Shown: positions 23,285-34,600 of the stretch, in pieces
How positions within the stretch are numbered: the first letter of the stretch is position 1
Layout: each line of letters opens with the position of its first letter
Assembly: GCA_022885665.1 (NCBI GenBank)
Contig: JAGQDJ010000035.1
Span: 299,256 to 363,255 of the forward strand
Direction of reading: 5' to 3'
Source of the DNA: Triops longicaudatus
Lineage: Eukaryota; Arthropoda; Branchiopoda; Notostraca; Triopsidae
DNA: 64,000 nucleotides
Position numbers and translations under genes: made by a program
The notes under the pieces: model-generated
What the model saw: the letters and a program-made list of their open reading frames with translations, nothing else
Told to the model about the DNA's origin: nothing
Databases searched by the model: none

Positions 23285-24321
23285 GTAGAGGAGACTCGGG
23301 TCAACAGTAACATTTCGCTCTTTTCGGTTTTTACTCTTGCCACGAACTTAACTAGCATATGAATGCATAACCACTGGATGCAGGTGTCTCTCTGCTCTCT
23401 GACAAACATTGTATGCTTATTCAAAACTTAAAATAAAATTAGACTAGTTTTCAAACTGGGAGGCCCTCATTTGTTACTACCGACAAACCCGTTGGGTCAA
23501 AACTAACATCGTGTTTAACGTGTTTTCCACAGAAAATGTTACTAACCAAATTTCTATTGATACACTAAACGTATCATAACGAAAGTTTGCAATTGCAGTC
23601 CTGAGAAATATTGGAGCATTTTAGCTTCGTCTCGGTCCATAAATAACATACTTTAAGAAAAAATTTGTAAATAAAGAAAAAAGTGCAACTGTGTTCTGGA
23701 GGTGCGGTTTTCAAACGCCACGGTTACCATGGCAACAACCTGTAGATAACCAGTGCTTGTTGTTTCTACAAACTATAGTTGTTGTTCCTCACGATCATTT
23801 ACAGTTGGTTAGTGTGCTTAATTTAAGGCAACGGTTTTCCTTCTATTTATGGTAAATTTCCTTACGCCTGACAATTCTGAACTCCAAAATAAGCTACGAC
23901 ATGCAGGGTTGCCATTTTCCCCTCTCGTGTCCCAAGGTCGACACATCGGCTAATACTATCGTTTCTACTGGTGTCCTGGGATTTTTCTAGGTCTCCTGTA
24001 AAATAACTATGGGACTACGGTGTCTGAGCTTTTCACACGCTTCTCAGTAGCATTCGGTGAGCTCAAAAAACATTCTGTCAAAATTTTTGGTGATCTGTAG
24101 TGAGTGAAAATATGCTACCCGTTTTCTTAATAAAAGGTAGCGAAATTAGACACTATTGAATATTTTTATTAACTCTAGATCATTGCACATGGACTTTTAC
24201 TAAATGTGCAGCGGTGTGTGACGCCACCATGATCTTTTTACAGTCACAAGAAACCTTTGTTCAGAAGTTATGATTTTTGTGACTTTCGCGTCACGTTACT
24301 TTTGACCCGAGTTTCTTCTAC
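23285..24321. mobile_element. Inverted-repeat element with GGGTCAA motif
   Basis: The left end (23285-23311) and the reverse complement of the right end (24295-24321) match at 24 of 27 positions around GTAGAGGAGACTCGGGTCAA. A third related word, GGGTCAAAACTAACAT, lies inside at about 23495. The 1.04-kb interior has no transposase-like frame. This looks like a non-autonomous DNA transposon; the family is not known to me. Confidence 0.5.
23723..23736. promoter_or_regulatory. Perfect RFX X-box-like palindrome
   Basis: GTTACCATGGCAAC matches the RFX X-box consensus (GTNRCC, short spacer, RGYAAC) on both strands. It lies inside the inverted-repeat element and 1.3 kb before the transporter start. 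Whether it is used is unknown. Confidence 0.35.
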
Positions 24322-25060
24322 TCTTGTGTCTTGTGGAAATTGATTGTGGATTGTGGAAATTGCTATCCATTGGATAGCGAATTCAGTGATAGCGTGTGGA
24401 AACCATGCTTTTCACTGTGAAGTATTCAATACAGTATAAACAAATAAAGCCCGAATCTTTAGTGGAGTGGAAGTGAACCGTTGAAAAAGTGGACAGCAGA
24501 GCAAAACGAAGCATTGACAGTTGGAATGTGTTTTACGTCCATCAGACGTTGTTCTAGCAAATACGAAAAAATTGCATTGATAGTATGTTTGCAGTATCAA
24601 TGTATCTTTGTTTATCTATTGTTTTAATATGATTTCAATTAATAACCAGTCAAGAGTTCCGTCTTGCATCCTCTTGGACCAGTTTCTTGTTGCTGTTCTG
24701 ACAATCTAAGTCTTCGGGTATTTGCTCACCTAGCATTTGCTTAATTCCGTCGTATTAATGCAATAGACAAGACGCTCATAGTTCGACGCGAGAGATTCTC
24801 AAATCTTCTTTTTTCACCCCACCGTACTGCTATCCCATTTCATTCCTTATTTCCTTAGACCTTCACTTGTGGGATTTCAATATCAGCCGGGCTATGCGCA
24901 CTCACGAAATGAGCGAGAACTTCTCTAGTTACACCTCGGAGTTACTCGCTCCCGGTTGCTCTTGCCTCAGTGACTCTCGATGAGTAGTTGCAGTTGCCTT
25001 TGGTGTTACGGTAGGTAAACATCTCGTCTTTTAATCTAACGTCGTATCAAAATCTCAACC
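24322..25060 (+). other. Upstream region of the transporter gene
   Basis: Contains no gene that I can support. It should hold the promoter and 5' UTR of the SLC7 gene; no TATA box or initiator could be assigned with confidence. Confidence 0.3.
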
Positions 25061-28000
25061 ATGGCGACAGATCCCGTTTCTCGTAAAAAAATTCGTTGGC
25101 ACCTTTTGGGCAGTGCAAGTGAAAGGAAAGAAGAACTTAAAAGCACCGTGAACGACGACGTGGCCGTGCTGGAAACTTTGTCGCAAGCAGATGAAAAACG
25201 CCGCAAAATCACGCTGATCAACGGTGTAGGCATTATTGTAGGTTCTATTATTGGTTCAGGGATCTTCATTGCGCCGAAGGGCGTCCTGTTGTATACTGGT
25301 GGTTATGCTGGCACCGCATTGGTGGTTTGGGCCATCTCGGGTCTATTTTCATTGTTCGGAGCGTTGTGCTACGCTGAACTGGGTACTACCATCACGCAAT
25401 CTGGCGGTGATTATGCGTATATTTTGCACACCTTTGGTCCTTTGCCGGCTTTTCTCAGCTTATGGGTTAATGTCATCATCATCCGCCCCGCGTCGCAAGC
25501 CGTGGTTGCGCTTACATTTGCGACCTACCTCATCACACCGTTGTTCAGTTCTGCGGTGCCGGATTGCCTCCCGCCGGACGTCGCTATCCGCATTATCGCC
25601 GCGCTCTGTCTCAGTGAGTTGGATTTTTCTACTGTTCGTGAGTTAAGGACGAAACCTGACGAATGCTAAGCCTATCTTGGCTTCTATTTCGCACCTTTTC
25701 AAAAGAAATCCTTTATTCTAGGCTTCTTAACGACTATCAATTGCGCTAGCGTGCGCTGGGCCATGCGCGTCCAAGATTTATTTACGGTAGCTAAGCTAAT
25801 AGCGCTGGCTTCCATTATCTTCATGGGACTTGGAAACCTCTTTACAGGTCTGATTCTCTTTCCTACAAAGTCACCGTGTTTAAATACATAAAAGTAACAT
25901 CGCAGTTAATATGAATTAAAATAGACCCAAAAATGATCTAATTTACGAATTCAAAGAAATTGTGAATAAAACAGAAACATGAAAACTATAGAGAACAACA
26001 CAGATAACAAGTATATGTATACAGTGATCCCCCATTGACGTAGAAGATCGGTTCCGTGAAAATACCGCGTAAAGGGACACGCGTAATTTGAGCTATGTTT
26101 TCAACACGTGTAAGGTGGGGATGCCTCCTTGTTCTGAGAACGTTTATTCTTATTGAGTTATAAAAATTTAGCAAAAAAAATCTAGTTTTATTTTAACGTA
26201 TATATATAAAGGGTTACCAATGGTACAAGTATTTGAACAATTTTTAAAGTGTTACTGGGAGCCTTCAAACTATACTGCTGCTCATAGAAATTAAATGCTG
26301 CCTGTTCGACATGACTCGATACTTCACCCATATGTCCAGCGAATCTGCTTTAATGCTTTGAAATTTCTCTTAATGGAGCCAAACTGTTCATCCTTGTTTT
26401 AAAAGAAAGCAAGAGTATATAACTTTTGAACTACAGCGCCGTGTCTCGTGTAATATTTAGCAAGAATTTCCCAGATTTCTGACTGCTATAAAACGGTACC
26501 AAGTAAATAGGGGTATCCCTGAATATGGAAGTAGGAAAATAAATTGCACAAACATAAATGAAATATAAACATAAGTATGGGGTGCAAGCTTACAAAAATT
26601 ATAAAAAAACTCAAGGTTATAGAAATAAGTTGACAAATATGGCATCAATTATGAACTACTACATTGTAATATTTTATTTTGGCGCATGGAGCGGAATGTC
26701 GTTTCAATAACCGTCTACTCCCACTTCGTTTTCTCACTCAAACATGTTGTATTTCACGACATAACCATTAAACTATTACCCTTGTTATACAAAATATAAA
26801 AACACATAAAAATAAATAAGAAGCTTTAATATAAGATATACAAAAAGTAAATATTGCACATTGTTTTAAAGAAATAAAAATAGGCATTTTAATCTCCGAC
26901 ATTGGGTATTTTGATATTAAAGGTTATTTTGATATTAAAGGCAAAGTTGAAAACCTTGAGAATCCTTTTGGTCCAGTAACCGCCGGTGGACTTTCGTTGG
27001 CCTTTTACTCTGGACTATTCTCTTACGGCGGCTGGAATTACCTGAACTTCGTAATCGATGAGCTGCAAGAACCCAATAAGTAAGTAAACGGCGAAGCGTT
27101 TCCGTGCCGGGAGCGTTTTATCGCCTAAACGAAAACGAGACTACTTGGCTTTGCTAACGAAAGCAATCACGACAATGGATCGAGCCATTTCCAACAGGTT
27201 GCCCCGCAAGGAGAGAAAAATCACACATCGTCTTTTCGTTGTGCCTTTTAGGAATCTCCCTCGTGCAATATGGATCGGTTTACCACTTGTGACGATGGTA
27301 CAAGTCCTCGCAAATGTGGCCTATTTTGCAGTCATTCCTGCTCATGAGATTCTGGCTTCGCCAGCCGTCGCGATTGTAAGTTGTTGCCGTACACGTTGCT
27401 GTAAATTTTCCTGCTAAATGCATTCTATTGTTGTCTTTTTATGCAGACATTCGGAGAGAAAACTTTCGGCTCGGTACAGTGGCTCATACCCATTTTTGTA
27501 GCTTTGTCAACATTCGGGGGAGTAAATGGTATTCTCTTCACTTCCGCTCGCCTAATGGAGGCCGGCGCTAAGGAAGGGCAGTTGCCGGCTGTCCTAGGCT
27601 ATTTGCATGCCCATCAATTAACTCCCATACCAGCTTTACTCGTTAACGTAAGTAGAGTCATCAGAGCACGGGACAAGTTTAAGCGTGAACGCCGTTTTTA
27701 TGTACAGAGGCACTGGTGTACAATAAGCTCGTATGGCAGGAACTGCAAATAGAATTTCATTGTTACTTATGATCTCAAGGTAGAATTTTCTATCTTCTAG
27801 AAACGATAATAATTTTCTTCCGCAGGCTCGTAGTGGATAGGAAAAGTATGGTAAATTTTTGAAAGGAAGCTTTACTGGTACAGTAAAACCTTGTTGCAAT
27901 GGATTTGTCGTTTAAAACAGACTAAATGCTATTTTTCACATCTCCCAATGAAACGAAAGATCTTTAGGCCTGTATTGGCTATTATGGACCTTAAATGTCC

Positions 28001-28616
28001 ACTATAACGAGACTTTACTGCATTCGAAACTTTTTGTAGGTACCATAATGTTAATCAAATTGACTTTTAACATGAAAACCGATTTCAATTAGAAATATGT
28101 TTATCGCAAATTATGTGTTAATTTTAGAGGGCAAGCATCACTAATGAAGAGGAGCAAACGAAATAACAGAGTTACGTCTCGTATATTTTCTGAATAGGGG
28201 GTTATGGCAATGGCAATGCTCATTATCCGCGACGTATTCCACTTAATAAACTACCTCAGCTTTGCGTTATGGCTAACAGTTGGCATTAGCGTCGCGGGAC
28301 TGCTCTATTTGCGTTATACGCAACCACAGCGTTCTCGGCCCATTCAAGTTCCTCTTATCATTCCCATCTTCTTCTTGTTGTGTTGTATCTTCTTGGTCGG
28401 CGTTCCTGTCATTGCGCAACCCTGGGAAACCGGTAAAGGAATGCATATCATCTGCTCATAAAGTTGTTTTTCATCTCTCTCTCATCGCTGTTTTCTACAT
28501 ACTTAGGTATCGGCGTCATCCTCACTTTGACAGGCGTACCTGTTTATTGGTTTGCAGTTCGAACACCGCGACAGATGTCGCTATGGGGTATGACACAATT
28601 TTTTTATTTTATTTAG
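25061..28616 (+). CDS. LAT-type amino-acid transporter (SLC7 light chain)
   Basis: Membrane exchanger of the APC superfamily, most like LAT1/LAT2 (SLC7A5/SLC7A8), moving large neutral amino acids with a 4F2hc-type heavy chain. Exons 25061-25613, 25722-25847, 26941-27079, 27252-27375, 27447-27647, 28198-28432 and 28507-28616 give 495 residues, the family length, with about twelve hydrophobic segments. The substrate-site motif GSIIGSGIF is at residues 61-69. Cys169 (VPDCLPP), between TM3 and TM4, is at the place of the Cys that bonds the heavy chain. Other family blocks are GLFSYGGWNYLNFV, NLPRAIWIGLPLV, TFGGVNGILFTSARL and LTGVPVYWFAV. The last eight residues (MTQFFYFI) are read straight from exon 7; an alternative donor at 28587 could give another tail. 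Exon 3 may start at 26923 instead of 26941. Confidence 0.92.
26022..26521 (+). mobile_element. Tigger-like MITE in transporter intron 2
   Basis: The left end, CAGTGATCCCCCATTGACG preceded by TA, resembles the reverse complement of the right end, CAGGGATACCCCTATTTAC, with a shared GGT.CCG a few bases in. This gives a 500-bp element. The right-hand TA has decayed. No coding sequence remains. Confidence 0.5.
26907..26940 (+). repeat. 18-bp tandem duplication at a splice acceptor
   Basis: TATTTTGATATTAAAG occurs twice with an 18-bp period (26907-26922 and 26925-26940). Each copy ends in AG, so exon 3 of the transporter could begin at 26923 or 26941; both keep the reading frame and differ by six residues (YFDIKG). 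Confidence 0.85.
27881..28020 (+). mobile_element. 140-bp MITE in transporter intron 5
   Basis: The ends CAGTAAAACCTTGTTGCAAT and, reversed, CAGTAAAGTCTCGTTATAGT form imperfect inverted repeats over about 24 bp. TA precedes the left end; the right flank is CA. A related end-like stretch lies near 38195 in PTK7. It appears to be a small pogo/Tc1-mariner derivative. Confidence 0.65.
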
Positions 28617-31600
28617 GGAAGAGTCGTAATTTCCATTCGGAATACTTCAGTTTAGTTCTGAACAATTTTTAGTTTAGAAAATATTTCCGTGATGAACTTA
28701 GCTTGTCAAACAACTAATTGTCTGATTAAAACAATTTAAAAAATAATCAATTAGAATTAGACACATTTTAATGGCATATCATTTTCACGTTACATTTATA
28801 CCAAGATTTAGATTTGAAATATCATTTGTTCAGAATACCTAAGTAACATGTTAAGTGCTTGCCAAGCATGTTGTGAAGTCTTGAGCTTTCATTTGTATTG
28901 AATCAACGCGTTTTGTCAGTAGAACCGTGGTAGATTTTTGTTCGCAGCGGAATCCAAACGGAATGATTCTCGCATGAGAGGTGTATGAGCTCTACTGTTT
29001 AATCAATTCCTTGAGATTTTAGTTGGAACGAAACTTTTAGACTAACAATTGTATAATTATACTTCTAAAAAAATACCGTGTGTAATTCTTGTCTTTATTG
29101 GCAGTGACAGTGCCTTGCAAATTTCCGTAAAATACATTGGCTCTCCCCTTTGTTCACGGGCTTCCGAAACAGGTCTAAGAAGTAAAATAGTGTATGAGTT
29201 AGAAGACATACTTTGAGGCAACGAGCATGGCTCACACCAGATCCCCAAGAAATGATTTAACAAATCTTTACTTCCTCTTTTTCTGTCTTTTTCTTTTCAG
29301 TCATATGTTCCCCCTAAAATAGCTACAGTTGTTTCCTCAAAGAAAATGTTTAATCCAATTTAGCTGGTCCACGCTTACAACACCTAGGAAAATTTTTTAT
29401 GGAAGTGTTATTGCTAAGTTTTCGTCGTGTAATTTTATTGTTTGCGTTCACAATTGTCCCTACGTGGGGTAACTTTGAACGCGTACTTTAAAAATGAAAT
29501 ACTCACACATGCCACCACGAACTATAAACTCGTCAGCTTATTCAATTCTGCACTACATTCCATACAGCAGGTTTTACGTAAGTCCGGAAAAAAGGATTTC
29601 AGCGAAGTCCAACTCCTTTCGCTCCGTTACAAGCAATTGCAACTCCAAGTCCTAGTCGTCTTTTGACCTAAAAACAATTCCAGTTCCATCCAACACTTTG
29701 TATTAACTTTTTATACAAGTTCAAATCAAATTCCAATTCCGAGTAAAGGAATTGAACAAGTCCGTTAGGTGCATTTGCGTACAAATTGGGAATTTTTTAC
29801 ACGAATTTAAAATGTTCGAAAAAGCCTGAATTTACGCTCTCGCTCATCAGTGAATATACTTTTATTTACATCTCTTAAACATTAGATTTTCAAAGATATC
29901 TTTTTTTCAAAGATATACAGTTATTCTGGCTCGGGCCTGATCTTAAAATTTCTTTATGATCCTAAAATAAAACTGAAAATACACCCTTTGCATGGTTGAA
30001 TACTAGTAAATGCAGGACTCCATTCTTAGGCAAGACTTCGCAGCAAACTGATTGGAAACAAATCATACTTTATATAGTACTCTTTGAGCTATTCCTTTCC
30101 ATTAGATATTCTTCTACGCTTCAAGGGAAGGAATTTATAATAAATTACGTCTCGTTTTCCTCCTTTTTCCCCTAATTTTTCCCTTTCAGCTTTTGCCTCT
30201 TTCTAAAGTTAAAGGACACCCTGCGTCATAGCTTCCTGGTGAATATATGAAATTGATTCCACTGAAATTTCAAGAAAGGAATTGCTATCTTCCTTTCAAC
30301 ATACAAATTCTCCAACGTGAAAATCCAACCCCTTTCCATGTTCACATCAAACATTTGATACCAAATCAAGTGCGAATTCAACTCGCTTGAAAAAAAGAGT
30401 CGTCGAACTCGACCAATTCCTTAACGCACTTAAAAATAGGTTTAATCCGGACTTAAGTGCATATCAATTCCAGTTCCGTACAAGCTTGTCATACAGACAG
30501 GGCCCTCACCAGGATTTTTTTTTCTTACACTTCGCGTTTCCCTATCTTCCTCATTCTAAAAAAAAAAAAAAACTTTCGGGTAACCCTTACTAACCCCGTC
30601 CTCCCTAAATATAACCTTGTACGCAGCCATTTAATTTTCTTATTTTTACTCAAAACTTAGTCGAATTACACAAGAGAAACGAAAAGAAAACTCGCTTTCT
30701 TGTTCAAAAGTAACCAATTCACAATAACTATCATGTAAATCAAATCGTGCGTTTATTCCGTTAACTTAAAAGAAATACCCTTATCTAACAAGATTACAAC
30801 AATATTTACTTATTAATAAATAAACAGCTGAGAAAAATTAGTAGTTTGGTCAGTTTCCAAACAATTTCCCCGACAGTCAAAAGTAAGTGCAAATGTTACA
30901 GCAATTGTGTATTCTTTATACAACATATTCAGCAATTAAAATACGTAATACGCTTCGTAAAATTGCTTATACAATTGATGAATATACAATACGCTGGTTC
31001 CTTTTCGAAACCTCTTCAAAGATCAGCATTGCAGATGTAGTATTTTCTCGAACAATTTTACTGTCTTACAATGACAAGATACGTTGTAACCGTGTAGAAA
31101 ATAAAGTGTACTGAACATATTATTGTTTCCGAACAAGTAAGTTGGGTTGTCACGCCAGTGTTACATATAGTTAGGCAATTAAGCAACACTGCCCAAATTA
31201 AGCAAAACTTCTTGTGCCAACGAACTCATCGATTCCTTTTTCATTCTACAGGCGCAATTTCACGCTGGATGGTGGCATTCTGTTACAGCTTACCCTCTAG
31301 TTAATATCCTGGAATCGTAAAGACTGTCCAGGAAAGTGAATCATGATGTAAAGCTTGATAGAAATACAAAGCACACTAGCCCCCTTATCTCCGTCATATT
31401 AATCCTTTTTGCTCCATTGCTGCAGCAATCTTGAGTCAAAACTCACAAAAACTTCCACGGCGCAAGCGCTTGGGCGCAGGCCAAAACGTTCGCATTTGTC
31501 CTTCGACGTGGTTGGGAGCTCTGGGCCAAGGTTTGGCTACGTTAGTCGTATATCTTTAGCTCCGTGGTCGACACGTGTTTCCCCAGTGCAAATGGCAATA

Positions 31601-31640
31601 ACCCATTACTAAGTTCCTTCAATTCTTCCTAAACGTGATA
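28617..31640. other. Intergenic spacer with AATTCC-rich stretch
   Basis: No gene recognised. Between about 29670 and 30480 the words CAATTCC, TCCAATTCC and GGAATTGAA recur at irregular intervals on both strands, which suggests an old repeat whose ends I cannot define. The last few hundred bases should contain the promoter of the PTK7 gene. Confidence 0.35.
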
Positions 31641-34600
31641 ATGGCCGTGCGTTTGACTCTATGTTTTTATGTTCTCTTAAGTAAGTTACTAACTACGATG
31701 TCGCGCTTCCGGAGCGAAAAAGAAATAAGAAAAATCTTTGTGAATCATTGCAGGCTTGGCGTACGCGCAAGATGACTTTTATTTCAGTGCCTCCCCGGTG
31801 AACCGTACCGTATTAATAGGTTCCACGCTGATCTTACCGTGCCGCGTGTCGTCGGAACAGAACATGGAATACGGCTGGACATTCAACGGGAAGCCGCTGA
31901 CGCTGCTGCGGGACGAGAATGTGTTCACCCGGCGTTTCCAGCGCGGCTCGGAACTTTGGCTTCGACGGGTTCAACTCCAAGACACCGGTTCATATTTTTG
32001 CACAGCGACCAACACCAGCACCGGTTTCGCTTTAGCGTCCTTACCGGCGCACATTACTGTGGCATGTAAGTCCTTCTTGCTGTTATTACCAATTACAAAT
32101 CCTACCCTCCCCTTTTTACCCCCAACTCCTGCAATGTTTCTCTCCGATGAATCACACAATTTACGACCTACCATAACACTAACCCTGTATGGCTGGCGCC
32201 CCATAGCATCTTTTCTCTCTTTTCGCGCCCCGTGCTTGCGTTTAGGCCTTTACTTACGTTCGGGGGCTAATAAAAGGGGTGGTAGATGAGGGACAAGAAC
32301 AGCTGAGTACGATGGCAACCCCACCAACCCTCAAGGCTACCCTTGCAAAAGTTCAAATGACGGGGGTGCATTGCACACTAAACTTACAGTATGGTATACT
32401 CCAATGGACCGAGAAGATGGCCCTTTTTCCTTCACATGTGGCTGCGCGGAAGAGTGTCACGTGACCAGTCGCTATAATTCCCCAACAATCCCACCCCATA
32501 TCTTCTCTTTTTCTTCGTTAATGGTTTAGCTTCATACAGAGGGTGAGGTTTACGGCTAAAAGGGGCCTACAGTTTGGAAAAAGAGAGAGTACAGAAAGAC
32601 TGGACGCAGAAAACAGAACTCGATGAGCAAACAAGCTTGGTATCTGTTTGGTCGCAAGCGCTGCGTTTTTCCACCGACGTCAATATTCTTCAGCACCTAC
32701 GAGGACGGCATTTAAGATAACACTACTTTAGTGAAGCTCGTTCAACCAAAGGTAAGACAAAAAGAGGGGGAAGTAAAGGGAAAAACATAACTGAAGCTTA
32801 TGCGGGGGCTTCCAGCTGAGTTTTCATGCATATCATTACGTCTGTGCGCCCGTCAGGTTCCTTTTTTCGTTGTTGCGTAGCGCAAGGAGTTGCAGCAGGC
32901 GTGCTGGCTTAGAACGCCAGGCCTGGGCCCGATGAAGGGAGAGACTTGGAATGGTGAACATAAACGTTTGGAAGGTGCTCAAGCGAGGGGCTTTTATCCA
33001 CATGGCCCCCTAAAGCCTAATTAACCACCTAAATATTGATAGATTAGCCTGGGTAAATATTTAGACAAGCCAAGACAGCTAAGACAAGGGTCGCCGTTCT
33101 GTCTTGTGCAGACCTAGATGTTCCGTTACCACAAAGCAACAAAAACACTCCAAACCGGCGGAGATTGGGTAGACTAGGCCCCGGTACACCAAACATTCCC
33201 ATTACGTTCGCACAACACGTGTTTCTGCGTTTTCGGTTAAACAGTACTACTGTAAAGAGGTACAGTCTGATTCTGAGAGACAATTTACTTGTTTTGTTTG
33301 TCTTTTACATGTGTAACAAACTGATATGATGCGATTCTACTAAGTCAAAAATCCATTGATTTTGAAGATGGAAATCCGAACCCGTTGCATAATTAAGAAT
33401 AAAAACAAACACAGCCAAAAGACCCATGTATCGTATTGGGTGTGAAAAAAAACTAATACTTTTTGTTTATAATGGGAAGACAGGAGCAATTACAAGTGTC
33501 CAAAAATATCGCAAGCGACACGCCAAAATCCTGGGTACAGACCTGGGTCGAACCCGCTTATAAGAAAAACACGATTAAAGAGAAAGCGAACCCTGGTCTT
33601 TTGTGTAGTTTTACGCGTGTGTCCGAATATTATCGATCTATCGTCTAAGAAGGAAGGCTTTCCTAGTCAAAAATAAAATCCGCTATCAAAAGTCAACAAC
33701 GGAATCATGGCAACCAGGATGCAAAAGAAAACGGTTTATGAAAGAATGCCGGTGCACGTGCTGCCGTGGATGCAAGAGACATATTACCTAGTTGTCCTTA
33801 CATGGGGTACGTTTTATTCGGTTGATAGCGGATTAAAAGATTATATGAGCCACTCAGTATATTAATTATATGCAGATTATTTTTGAGTTTAACAATAGAA
33901 AGACTAGAGAAATTTTACGTAGTAATATTGCATGCAACAACAGGCAATAAAGACAAAACTGGGCGTAAGATGTAAACTCCAAATATATGAGAAAATTACT
34001 CACACCAAACGTTCGGTTCAGAAAGCTTGACCAATGATTGTGAAAGAAGAAAACCGAATGTGATAGAAACCCTGATGTAAGCGTTATTTGTGACTATCTC
34101 TTACATGCGGGATCAACTGTGAACGATTGATTGGTGAAAATCATACCTTTCAGCGGACGGTTGCAACAGTAAAACTTACAGCTAGAGTTCAACATAGTCT
34201 AATCTGGACACGCAAAAAAGCCTCTCAGAGTGATATTGTTAGAGATGTTGCTAAAAACCAAGGCATCACAACTATTGCAATCCGATCTGAAGCTTTATAT
34301 GTAAAAGAACTTGTAAAACATTTTTTCAAGCAACCGCGACTTTAAACTCGTACTTACCCTAATAAATAAGAGAAACCCCTATAAGGCTCCAGTTCATCAT
34401 GAACGGCAAAAATGTCACAACTGCGATAAGAATCACATGTAAACGACATCTTCATGACGTATTTTATGTTGCTAACATGCTAGTTTTAACTCTATAATAA
34501 AGCACAGACCAAATTTACCCAAAACAACAAACAAGTTTTAACGAGCCCTTTTTTTTCCTTGTTATTTTCTCCACGTATAGGGATTGGCAGCAGTTCTGAC

